DNA from: Massilia agilis
GTDB lineage: Bacteria > Pseudomonadota > Gammaproteobacteria > Burkholderiales > Burkholderiaceae_D
Length of the DNA: 64,000 nt
Assembly (NCBI RefSeq): GCF_024756255.1
Contig: NZ_JANUHB010000003.1
Coordinates: forward strand, 124,001 to 188,000
Direction: 5' to 3'
Shown: in pieces, positions 45,768 to 55,447 of the stretch
Layout: the number at the start of each line of letters is the position of its first letter
Position numbering within the stretch: position 1 is the stretch's first letter
Made by a program: the position numbers and the translations under genes
The notes under the pieces: generated by a model
Told to the model about the DNA's origin: nothing
Database searches by the model: none
What the model saw: the letters and a program-made list of their open reading frames with translations, nothing else

Positions 45768-46043
45768 TCAGCCGCCCATCGGACGGTCGCGTTTGGCGTA
45801 CTGCGGCGGGATGATGGCGCCGCCCGAGACCAGTTCCATTTCAAAGTCGGACAGCTCGTCCGAAGGCGCGCTCAGGACCGCCACCGCGTCTTCCGCGGAG
45901 AAGACGTGGCCGTGCTTGCGGCCCAGTTCGGCCAGTGCGGCGTAATCGATGGTGCCGTTGCTGACATGGCCCAGGACTTCAGCCTGCAGGGCAGGCGAGG
46001 CATTGGTTTGCTGGCGGAAAGCTTGCGCGGCTTGGATCGACAT
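45768..46043 (-). CDS. Nif11-like RiPP precursor peptide 2
   Basis: The 91-residue peptide carries the same 75-residue leader as precursor 1 with six substitutions (positions 17, 24, 25, 36, 47 and 61) and ends it in ELVSGG. The predicted 16-residue core is AIIPPQYAKRDRPMGG, which contains no Cys, Ser or Thr, so lanthionine or azole chemistry is impossible on it. Both cores share Pro-Pro-Gln at positions 4-6 and basic residues. AAAAGGA precedes the ATG at 46043; an open frame continues upstream but is antisense to the next gene. It is first of the operon, divergent from the amino acid deaminase-like gene. Confidence 0.9.
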   Translation of the reverse strand: MSIQAAQAFRQQTNASPALQAEVLGHVSNGTIDYAALAELGRKHGHVFSAEDAVAVLSAPSDELSDFEMELVSGGAIIPPQYAKRDRPMGG

Positions 46044-46217
46044 GGCAGGTCCTTTTGAATGATTGCAGTGCGGTTGGCGTACAGACGTTATTGCATTTAG
46101 ATCAATCTTATCCTCCATGCTAGCTGATTTCTTGCTTATGTGCAACGCATGCATACAGGCGGCGGGAACGGCGGGCCGCACGCTACAATGCGCTGACCAA
46201 CCAAGGACACGATCCCG

Positions 46218-47540
46218 ATGACTACCTTGCCCCACGGCGGCCTGGCCCTGTCCGCCCTCGAAGAACAACTGCTGCAACCCGGCGTCAAGGGTTTGCCGAT
46301 CACCGACCCGCTGCGCCAGGGCGCCATTGGCCTGCAAGGCTGGAACGTGCTGCATGGCGACACCAGCTTTCCGGTCGCGCTGCTCAAGACCTCGGCCCTG
46401 AAGCACAACCTGGACTGGATGCGCCGCTTCTGCGAGCGCCACGGCGCCACGCTCGCCCCGCACGGCAAGACCACGATGAGCCCGCAGCTGTTCGGCGCCC
46501 AGCTCGCCAATGGCGCCTGGGGCATCACGCTGGCCACCGCCACCCAGGTGCAGGTCGCGCACCGCTTCGGCGTGCGCCGGGTGCTGCTGGCCAACCAGCT
46601 GGTCGCGCGGGCCGACACCAACGCCGTGCTGCAGCTGATGCATGAAGACCCCGATTTCGACTGCTACGTGCTGGCCGACTCGCTGGCCGGCGTCGAGCGC
46701 CTGGCCGAAGCGGTGGAGCGCCACCCGCTCGCGCGCAAGTTGCCGGTGCTGGTGGAGCTGGGGCTGCCCGGCAAGCGCGCCGGCTGCCGCACGCTGGACG
46801 AGGCGATGACCGTGGCGCGCGCCGTGCAAGGCGCGCCCGGCCTGCAGCTGGCCGGCTTCGAAGGCTACGAGGGCCTGCTCGTCTCGGGCGAACGCGAGCG
46901 CGACGCGCGCGAGGTGTCCGAATTCGTCGGCCGCATCGTCGCCCTGGTGCGCGAGTCGGACGACGAAGGACTGTTCGGCATGCCCGAGATCCTGCTGTCG
47001 GCGGGCGGCTCGGCCTACTTCGACCTGGTGGCGCGCGGCTTTGCCGGCGTGGGCAAGCTGTCGCGGCCGGTGCGCGCCGTGCTGCGCAGCGGCTGCTACC
47101 TGACCAGCGACCACGGCTCGTACAAGCGCCTGCTGGCCCAGCTGAACCTGCGCGAGGACATCCCGGCGCGCGACGCGCTGCGCCCGGCGCTGGAAGTGTG
47201 GAGCGTGGTGCAGTCGCGCCCCGAGCCGACCCTGGCCATCCTCACCATGGGCAAGCGCGATGCCTCGTACGACGACGGCCTGCCGGTCCCGCTGGTGCAC
47301 CACCGGCCCGGCCCCGGCACGCCGGCCGCGCTGCCGGACGGCTGCGAGATCTTCAAGATGAACGACCAGCACGCCTACCTGCGCCTGCCCGATGGCGATC
47401 CGCTGTGCGACACCCTGGCCGTTGGCGACCTGGTCGGCTGCGGCATTTCGCACCCGTGCACGACCTTCGACAAGTGGCCGCTGCTGCTGGCGGTGGACGA
47501 CGATTACGTGGTGCGTTTCGCACTGAACACGTTCTTCTGA
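46218..47540 (+). CDS. PLP-dependent amino acid deaminase/D-threonine aldolase-like enzyme
   Basis: The 440-residue protein has the fold-type III (alanine racemase-like) N-terminal barrel with the PLP-binding Lys in APHGKTTMSPQLF (about residue 82). Its C-terminal beta domain belongs to the D-threonine aldolase/D-serine dehydratase class, with metal-ligand candidates in DQHAYL and GISHPCTTFDKW near the end. Relatives are annotated as amino acid deaminases or D-threonine aldolases; which reaction applies cannot be read from sequence. It is divergent from the RiPP operon across 174 bp. AAGGACACG precedes the ATG. A role in the RiPP pathway is possible only by position. Confidence 0.85.
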   Translation: MTTLPHGGLALSALEEQLLQPGVKGLPITDPLRQGAIGLQGWNVLHGDTSFPVALLKTSALKHNLDWMRRFCERHGATLAPHGKTTMSPQLFGAQLANGAWGITLATATQVQVAHRFGVRRVLLANQLVARADTNAVLQLMHEDPDFDCYVLADSLAGVERLAEAVERHPLARKLPVLVELGLPGKRAGCRTLDEAMTVARAVQGAPGLQLAGFEGYEGLLVSGERERDAREVSEFVGRIVALVRESDDEGLFGMPEILLSAGGSAYFDLVARGFAGVGKLSRPVRAVLRSGCYLTSDHGSYKRLLAQLNLREDIPARDALRPALEVWSVVQSRPEPTLAILTMGKRDASYDDGLPVPLVHHRPGPGTPAALPDGCEIFKMNDQHAYLRLPDGDPLCDTLAVGDLVGCGISHPCTTFDKWPLLLAVDDDYVVRFALNTFF

Positions 47541-47589
47541 AAGCCGGGCAGTACGCTACAATGGCCCTCGCTTAACAAGAGAGCCACAC

Positions 47590-48546
47590 ATGCCCGTCAC
47601 GCCGTCCTCGCTGTTCCCGCCGATCCTGCCCGCCCGCCACGGCATGCTGGCGGTCGACGACGTTCATACCATCTACTGGGAAGAGGTCGGCAACCCGAAC
47701 GGCATCCCGGTCATCTTCCTGCACGGCGGCCCGGGCGCGGGCCTGTCGCCGCAGCACCGCCGCTTTTTCGACCCGCACGCCTACCGCATCATCCTGTTCG
47801 ACCAGCGCGGCGCCGGCAAGTCCACCCCGCTGGGCGAGTGGCGCAACAACACCACGCAGCTGCTGATCGAGGACATCGAACGCCTGCGCCAGATGTTCGG
47901 CATCGAGCGCTGGCTGGTGTTCGGCGGCTCGTGGGGCTCGACGCTGGCGCTGGCCTACGGGCAGGCCCATCCGGACCGCTGCCTCGGTTTCGTCCTGCGC
48001 GGCATCTTCCTGTGCACCAGGGCCGAGATCGACTGGTTCATCCACGGCGTCCAGTGGTTCTATCCTGAGCTCTATGCCGAGTTCATCGCGCCCATCCCCG
48101 AGGCCGAGCGCGGCGACCTGCTCAAGGCCTATTGCGCGCGCCTGCTGTGCGACGACCCCGACACCTACTGGCCCGCCGCGCGCGCCTGGAGCCGCTTCGA
48201 GGGGCGCCGCGTGTTCCTGCTGCCGCAAGAGGACGAATCGCCGTCCGACACGCTCGACCTGGGCGTGGGCCGCCTCGAATCGCACTACATGGCCAACGGC
48301 GGCTTCCTCGAGGACGACCAGCTGGTGCGCAACATCGACCGCATCGCGCACCTGCCGGCCGTGATCGTGCAGGGCCGCTACGACGTGATCTGCCCGCCGC
48401 TGTCGGCCTGGCGCCTGTACCATGCCTGGCCCGGTTCGCGCCTGCGCATGATTCCCGACGCCGGCCACGGCGCGCTGGAGGCCGGCATTGCGCGCGCGCT
48501 GGTCGCCGCCACTGAACAGTTCAAGCGCAACGGGCGCTTCGATTGA
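47590..48546 (+). CDS. pip: Proline iminopeptidase
   Basis: The 318-residue alpha/beta hydrolase removes N-terminal proline from peptides. The oxyanion HGGPGAGLSPQ segment lies near residue 45, the FDQRGAGKSTP motif near 78, and the nucleophile Ser in VFGGSWGSTLAL near 115. The catalytic Asp is in QGRYDVICPP and the His in DAGHGALE. All match the S33 family, and length is normal. It follows the deaminase-like gene by 49 bp on the same strand. Confidence 0.95.
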   Translation: MPVTPSSLFPPILPARHGMLAVDDVHTIYWEEVGNPNGIPVIFLHGGPGAGLSPQHRRFFDPHAYRIILFDQRGAGKSTPLGEWRNNTTQLLIEDIERLRQMFGIERWLVFGGSWGSTLALAYGQAHPDRCLGFVLRGIFLCTRAEIDWFIHGVQWFYPELYAEFIAPIPEAERGDLLKAYCARLLCDDPDTYWPAARAWSRFEGRRVFLLPQEDESPSDTLDLGVGRLESHYMANGGFLEDDQLVRNIDRIAHLPAVIVQGRYDVICPPLSAWRLYHAWPGSRLRMIPDAGHGALEAGIARALVAATEQFKRNGRFD

Positions 48547-48593
48547 ACGCGAAAGTGGCTGTGGCGCTGGTAAACTCTGTTCGAACAATGAAC

Positions 48594-48613
48594 CCCGGGC
48601 ACATGTGCCCGGG
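48594..48613. repeat. Perfect 20-bp palindrome
   Basis: CCCGGGCACATGTGCCCGGG reads the same on both strands. It lies in the 90-bp gap between pip and the DUF2721 gene and is flanked by AAC and CTACG. No T-tract follows, so a role as a repeat element or operator is as likely as termination. Confidence 0.8.
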
Positions 48614-48636
48614 CTACGATTAATCCAAGGGACGTA

Positions 48637-49086
48637 ATGAATATTCAGATCAGCGACGTCGGCCACATCATCCAGTTGGCGATTGCGCCGGTGTTCCTGC
48701 TGACGGGCGTGGCCACCAAGCTTGGCGTGCTGGCCAACCGCCTTGGGCGTATCATCGACCGTACGCGTTTGCTGGAGGACCGCCTGCGCAACGGCCCCAA
48801 CGAGGAATACAGCGAGGAGCTCGAGGTGCTGTACACGCGCTCGCACCTGATCAACTACGCGATCACGTCCAGCACAACCTGCGGCCTGTTGATCTGCCTG
48901 GTGATCGCGATGCTGTTCCTGAGCGATACCGCCGACCTGCCGCTTGACCAGATCATTGCGGCCTTCTTCGTGCTCGCCATGCTGGCGCTGATCAGCAGCT
49001 TCGTGAACCTGCTGCGCGAGATCTTCATCGCCGCGCGCCACATGCGCGAACGGCATAACGCGACCCTGCCACAGCAGGTGCGCTAA
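48637..49086 (+). CDS. DUF2721-family membrane protein
   Basis: The 149-residue protein has three hydrophobic segments, about residues 8-28 (IIQLAIAPVFLLTGVATKLG), 72-98 and 106-128. A charged loop RLGRIIDRTRLLEDRL lies after the first helix. These are features of DUF2721, a family of small inner-membrane proteins of unknown role. CCAAGGGACG precedes the ATG. It is followed 10 bp later by an uncharacterised gene. Confidence 0.88.
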   Translation: MNIQISDVGHIIQLAIAPVFLLTGVATKLGVLANRLGRIIDRTRLLEDRLRNGPNEEYSEELEVLYTRSHLINYAITSSTTCGLLICLVIAMLFLSDTADLPLDQIIAAFFVLAMLALISSFVNLLREIFIAARHMRERHNATLPQQVR

Positions 49087-51615
<2,529 letters not shown>

Positions 51616-51626
51616 GCGTGGGGTTC

Positions 51627-51728
51627 CGTAGGGTGGGCGGGTCCCCCGCCCACGCGTCCAGCTCCCCGGGCACAGTGGCAGTGCATGCCGAAGTTGAACG
51701 CGTGGGCGGGAAACCCGCCCACCCTACG
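51627..51728. repeat. GTAGGGTGGGC-family intergenic repeat, copy 3
   Basis: CGTAGGGTGGGCGGGTCCCC at the left is mirrored by GGGAAACCCGCCCACCCTACG at the right end; inner arms CCCACGCGTCCA and GAACGCGTGGG pair in part. About 100 bp, between two convergent genes (fadH and the KAS III-like gene). Confidence 0.9.
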
Positions 51729-51739
51729 GGACGTGTTGC

Positions 51740-52861
51740 TTATTTTTTGCGCACCACCACGCAACCGATCGAATAGCCCGCACCAAACGAGCAGATCACC
51801 CCGTACGACCCCGCCGGCATGTCATCCTGGTACTTGTGGAACGCAATGATCGACCCCGCCGACGAGGTGTTGGCGTAGGTGTCGAGAATGACAGGCGCCT
51901 CGTTCGGCTCGGCGTCGCGCCCGAGCAGCGTGCGCGCGATCAGCAGGTTCATGTTCAGGTTCGCCTGGTGCAGCCAGTAGCGCGATACCTGCGGCAGTTG
52001 CAGGCCCGCGGCCTTGACCGTGTCGGCGATCATCTCGGCCGCCATCGGGCACACTTCCTTGAACACCTTGCGGCCCTGCTGGCGGAACAGCTTGTCCGGC
52101 TGGCCGATGCCGGCTTCGTCGAAGCGGTTCATGAAGCCGAAGTTGTTGCGGATGTTGTTCGAGAACTTGGTCTTGAGCTTCGATTCCACGATCTCGAACT
52201 GGTGGTGGCTGGTTGCCGTGTCCGCCGCCTCGATCACCATCGCCGTGCACGCGTCGCCAAAGATGAAATGGCTGTCGCGGTCGCGGAAGTTCAGGTGGCC
52301 GCTGGTGATCTCGGGGTTCAGCACCAGCACCGCGCGCGCCTGCCCGCTTTGCACCGCCGCCGCTGCGGTCTGGATGCCGAAGGTGGCCGACGAGCAGGCC
52401 ACGTTCATGTCGAAGCCGTAGCCATCGATGCCCAGCGCCTCCTGCACTTCCACCGCCATCGCCGGGTAGGCGCGCTGCATGTTTGAGCACGCCACCAGCA
52501 CCATGTCGATGTCGGACGGCGTGCGGCCCGCGCGGTCCAGCGCCTGGCGCGCGGCGGCCACGCACATCTCGGCCTGCAGCGACAGTTCGTCGTCGCCGCG
52601 CTCGGGAATGCGCGGCGTCATGCGCGCGGGGTCGAGGATGCCCGACTTTTCCATCACATAGCGGGATTTGATGCCCGATGCCTTTTCGATGAACGCGCTG
52701 CTGGACGGCTCGATGGCGGCGACCTCGCCGGCCGCGATCCTCGCGGCGTTGTCGGCGTTGAAGCGCTCGGCATAAGCGTTGAAGGCCGTAACCAGCTCGT
52801 CGTTGGAGATGGAGTAGGGAGGCGTAAACAGGCCGGTGCCGCTGATGACGACAGATTTCAT
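51740..52861 (-). CDS. Beta-ketoacyl-ACP synthase III-like protein
   Basis: The 373-residue thiolase-fold enzyme has the KAS III triad: Cys156 in [10 protein letters not shown], His in [11 protein letters not shown] and Asn in TYANTSSAG. It is longer than FabH (about 320) because of an insertion near residues 30-90. Together with the sequence style, this places it in the FabH2-like group of about 370 residues, which condenses acyl-CoA rather than acetyl-CoA with malonyl-ACP in Pseudomonas. No other fatty-acid synthesis gene is next to it. Substrate length is not readable from sequence. Confidence 0.88.
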   Translation of the reverse strand: MKSVVISGTGLFTPPYSISNDELVTAFNAYAERFNADNAARIAAGEVAAIEPSSSAFIEKASGIKSRYVMEKSGILDPARMTPRIPERGDDELSLQAEMCVAAARQALDRAGRTPSDIDMVLVACSNMQRAYPAMAVEVQEALGIDGYGFDMNVACSSATFGIQTAAAAVQSGQARAVLVLNPEITSGHLNFRDRDSHFIFGDACTAMVIEAADTATSHHQFEIVESKLKTKFSNNIRNNFGFMNRFDEAGIGQPDKLFRQQGRKVFKEVCPMAAEMIADTVKAAGLQLPQVSRYWLHQANLNMNLLIARTLLGRDAEPNEAPVILDTYANTSSAGSIIAFHKYQDDMPAGSYGVICSFGAGYSIGCVVVRKK

Positions 52862-52970
52862 GTTGGCGAAACTTTCAGTGAAGATAACCGGGCTTTACCG
52901 GCAGATGAGTCGATTCTACACAAACGGCCGTGGCGTGGGAATCGCCCGGCGCAGGTGGCATGCAGGGGGC

Positions 52971-53000
52971 GTAGGGTGGGCAGAACCCGCCCACCCTACC
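52971..53000. repeat. GTAGGGTGGGC-family repeat, short copy 4
   Basis: GTAGGGTGGGCAGAACCCGCCCACCCTACC is a minimal copy: an 11-bp arm, short loop and inverted arm. It lies 2 bp beyond the stop of the S41 protease gene (minus strand) and could serve as its terminator hairpin. Confidence 0.88.
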
Positions 53001-53002
53001 GA

Positions 53003-54418
53003 TTACTGCGTGCGATGCGCCAGCGTCGGCTGCGCGTGCCTGGCCAGCTGCATCGGCTGGCCCTTGAGGTGCTTGAGCGCCTGCGCCAGCTGGAAGTCGC
53101 TGTCGCTGCCGAAATCGATGGGCTTGCGTGCGCCGGCCCTGGCCAGCGCCTCGTCCTCGTCGTAGGCGCCGGCGCGCGAGGCTTCCTCCTTGTCGCGGTC
53201 GTTGGACAGGTGGTGTTCCAGGTCGGCCTCGCGCACGCGCAGCGCGTTGATGCCGTCGCCGTCCGGCGTTTCGTCCACCGCATAATCCGGCACGATGCCG
53301 CGCGCCTGGATCGAGCGCCCCGACGGCGTGTAGTAGCGCGCCGTGGTCAGCTTGACCGCCGCGTCGTTGCCGATCGGCCGGATGGTCTGCACCGAGCCCT
53401 TGCCGAAGGTCTGGCTGCCGATGATCGCCGCGCGCTTGTAGTCCTGCAGCGCGCCGGCCACGATTTCGGACGCCGACGCCGACCCGGTGTTCACCAGCAC
53501 CGCCATCGGCAGCGTCCTGAACACCTCCGGCACCTTGGCCAGCGGGTCGTCGCCGCCGCGCACCATGTAGTACTCGGCCTTGCCGTAAAAGCGCTGCTTG
53601 GAGTCGGCCAGCTGGCCGTTGGTCGAGACCACCTCGGCGCCCTTGGGCAGGAAGGCCGCCGCCACGCCGATTGCGCCCTGCAGCAGGCCGCCCGGGTCGT
53701 TGCGCAGGTCGAGCACCACGCCTTTGAGCTGGGGGTCCTGCTTGTACAACGCGGCCAGCTTGTCGGCCAGGTCGTCCACCGTCGGTTCCTGGAACTGCGA
53801 CACGCGGATCCACGCGTAGCCCGGCTCCACCAGGCGCGCCTTGACGCTCTTTTGCACGATCTCTTCGCGCGTGATCGTGAACGACAGCGGCTGTTCCTCG
53901 CCCTCGCGCCGCACGGTGATCGCCACCCGGGTGTGCGGCTCGCCGCGCATGCGTTTGATGGCCTCGTCCATCTCCACGCCCTTGAGCGACACGCCGTTCA
54001 CGTGCGTGATCAGGTCGCCCTGCTTGATGCCGGCGCGCCAGGCGGGGGAGTCCTCGATGGGCGAGACGATGCGCACATAGCCATCGTCGCTTTGCTGGAT
54101 CTCGATGCCCAGCCCGACGAACTTGCCCTCGGTGCCCTCGCGCAGCTCGCGGTAGGCTTTTTTGTCCAGGTAGGCGGAATGCGGGTCGAGCGAGCCGACC
54201 ATGCCGGAGATGGCCTCGGTGAGCAGTCGCTTGTCGTCCACCTTTTCGACGTAGTCGGACTTGATCAGGCCATAGACGTTCGACAATTCACGCAGGCTGT
54301 CCATCGGGATGGCCGCTTCGACCGGCTTTTGCGCCAACGCCGAAAACTGCATCGAAATCGCCACGCCGGCGACTGCGCCCAGGCCGACCAGGCCAGTGTT
54401 CTTGAGTTTGGTGCCCAT
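53003..54418 (-). CDS. S41-family C-terminal processing protease
   Basis: The 471-residue periplasmic protease has an N-terminal signal/anchor (TGLVGLGAVAGVAISMQFSALA). An N-terminal helical part with LDPHSAYLDKKAY follows, then a PDZ domain (about 95-170; GLGIEIQQSDDGYVRIVSPI). The catalytic core has DLRNDPGGLLQGAI, the Ser in NTGSASASEIVAGAL and the Lys in TFGKGSVQ. It trims or degrades envelope proteins from their C-terminus; related proteins act in outer-membrane and cell-wall enzyme turnover. A Lys/Arg-rich tail of about 60 residues ends it. The gene is alone, with a repeat at its 3' end. Confidence 0.94.
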   Translation of the reverse strand: MGTKLKNTGLVGLGAVAGVAISMQFSALAQKPVEAAIPMDSLRELSNVYGLIKSDYVEKVDDKRLLTEAISGMVGSLDPHSAYLDKKAYRELREGTEGKFVGLGIEIQQSDDGYVRIVSPIEDSPAWRAGIKQGDLITHVNGVSLKGVEMDEAIKRMRGEPHTRVAITVRREGEEQPLSFTITREEIVQKSVKARLVEPGYAWIRVSQFQEPTVDDLADKLAALYKQDPQLKGVVLDLRNDPGGLLQGAIGVAAAFLPKGAEVVSTNGQLADSKQRFYGKAEYYMVRGGDDPLAKVPEVFRTLPMAVLVNTGSASASEIVAGALQDYKRAAIIGSQTFGKGSVQTIRPIGNDAAVKLTTARYYTPSGRSIQARGIVPDYAVDETPDGDGINALRVREADLEHHLSNDRDKEEASRAGAYDEDEALARAGARKPIDFGSDSDFQLAQALKHLKGQPMQLARHAQPTLAHRTQ

Positions 54419-54647
54419 GTTTCACCTGCGAAGAGCGCATGAGATAGCGCAGGGCCAGTATAAACCTGAACGGTCCGGGTACGTGGACACCGCACAAGCG
54501 CGGTGCGCGATGGCAAGATTTGTAAAGCCCTGTTTCGACTCCTGCCTGGACGGTAAGCAATTGTAAGAGTGCGGGCAGGGCAACAGTGCCGGCCCTATAT
54601 TCGTCCATGCAGTTTTTCTCTCTCTCCACTCTTTTGAAGTGGTCTTT

Positions 54648-54675
54648 GCCCACGGCCCCCTCCGTGGGCTTTTTT
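54648..54675 (+). terminator. Intrinsic terminator just upstream of the CpxP/Spy-like gene
   Basis: GCCCACGG (54648-54655) and CCGTGGGC (54662-54669) form a perfect 8-bp stem with a CCCCCT loop, followed by six T residues. It ends only 17 bp before the ATG at 54693. An extra small stem CCACT/AGTGG (54626-54642) precedes it. It would stop transcripts entering from the left, or act as a leader attenuator. Confidence 0.88.
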
Positions 54676-54692
54676 CTGCCCCGGAGATTGTA

Positions 54693-55247
54693 ATGAAGTC
54701 AAGTTCAGTGCGCCGCGGCCTGCAGGCGGCGTTCGTGGCGCTGGCCCTGGGCGGCGCCGTCCCGTCCGGCGCGGTGCCGCTGATGGACATGCGCGCCGAA
54801 GACCTGCTGCCGATGGCCTCGGAGCTGCGCAAGACCCTCAACCTGAACGCCAACCAGCAGACGCTGTGGCAGCAGGTGGAAAGCCGCAGCCGGGCCATCC
54901 TGCGCGAACGCCAGTCGCGCCGCGAGCGCCTGCAGCAGCAGGTCAAAGCCCTGCTCGAGAATGCGACGGTCGAACTGCGCGACGTGAACGCCCTGATCGA
55001 CGCCGAAAGCGCGGCAGCCTTGGCCGAGGACAAGCAGCTGCGCGAACTGTGGCTGACCGTGAACGACGCGCTGGACGACGGCCAGCGGCGCAAGGTGGCA
55101 GCGATGCTGGTCGAGCAGATGATGCGCGTGCCCGACAACGGCCAGCACGGCGGCCAGGACCGTCCGCGCGGCGAGGGCGGCGACCGGCACCGTGGCGGCG
55201 CGGGCCATGGGCGGGGCGGCATGAACATCGGCATGCCGGGGAGTTGA
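54693..55247 (+). CDS. CpxP/Spy-like periplasmic protein (LTXXQ-type)
   Basis: The 184-residue protein has a signal peptide (AAFVALALGGAVPSGAVP) and a helical body rich in Gln, Arg and Leu. The segment LRKTLNLNANQQTLWQQVESRS resembles the LTxxQ repeat of CpxP/Spy chaperone-like proteins, and the pattern recurs in NDALDDGQRRKVAAML. The tail is Gly/His/Arg-rich (GQHGGQDRPRGEGGDRHRGG), a possible metal-binding end. It should be a periplasmic stress protein; the family call is moderate. GGAGATTGTA precedes the ATG. The strong terminator directly upstream implies control at the level of transcription elongation. Confidence 0.7.
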   Translation: MKSSSVRRGLQAAFVALALGGAVPSGAVPLMDMRAEDLLPMASELRKTLNLNANQQTLWQQVESRSRAILRERQSRRERLQQQVKALLENATVELRDVNALIDAESAAALAEDKQLRELWLTVNDALDDGQRRKVAAMLVEQMMRVPDNGQHGGQDRPRGEGGDRHRGGAGHGRGGMNIGMPGS

Positions 55248-55255
55248 CCAGAGCT

Positions 55256-55314
55256 GCGGGTGGGCGTTCGGCCGGGCACTGCCCAGCCTCACCCTGCCCA
55301 CGCGTCCAGCCTGC
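55256..55314. repeat. GTAGGGTGGGC-family repeat, degenerate copy 5
   Basis: GCGGGTGGGCGTTCGGCCGG with CCCTGCCCACGCGTCCAGCC resembles one side of copy 3 (shared CCCACGCGTCCAG and GCATGCC words) but the outer arms have decayed. It lies in the spacer before the TonB receptor gene. Confidence 0.55.
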
Positions 55315-55447
55315 ATATGCATGCCTGCAACGCGCCCATGTATCGAAAAGTAAAAAACCGCCTGCTCATGATTTCCATGCGGCCCCAGCCGCTAGAATGT
55401 TCAGCCTGCCGACTCCCGGCCCGGTAAAAAATAACTGAACAACAAGC

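Noticed and set aside
45427-46043. NHLP (nitrile-hydratase-like) leader or lanthipeptide precursor
   Set aside because: The leaders match the Nif11 type; no lanthionine synthetase is present and the second core has no Ser, Thr or Cys.
45768-47453. Upstream extension of precursor 2 to a 561-residue protein
   Set aside because: The extension is antisense to the deaminase-like gene; a good ribosome site and the family leader start are at 46043.
46218-47540. The PLP enzyme as a tailoring enzyme of the RiPP pathway (for example, making D-residues)
   Set aside because: It is divergent from the operon, resembles free-amino-acid enzymes, and nothing in the sequence links it to peptide substrates.
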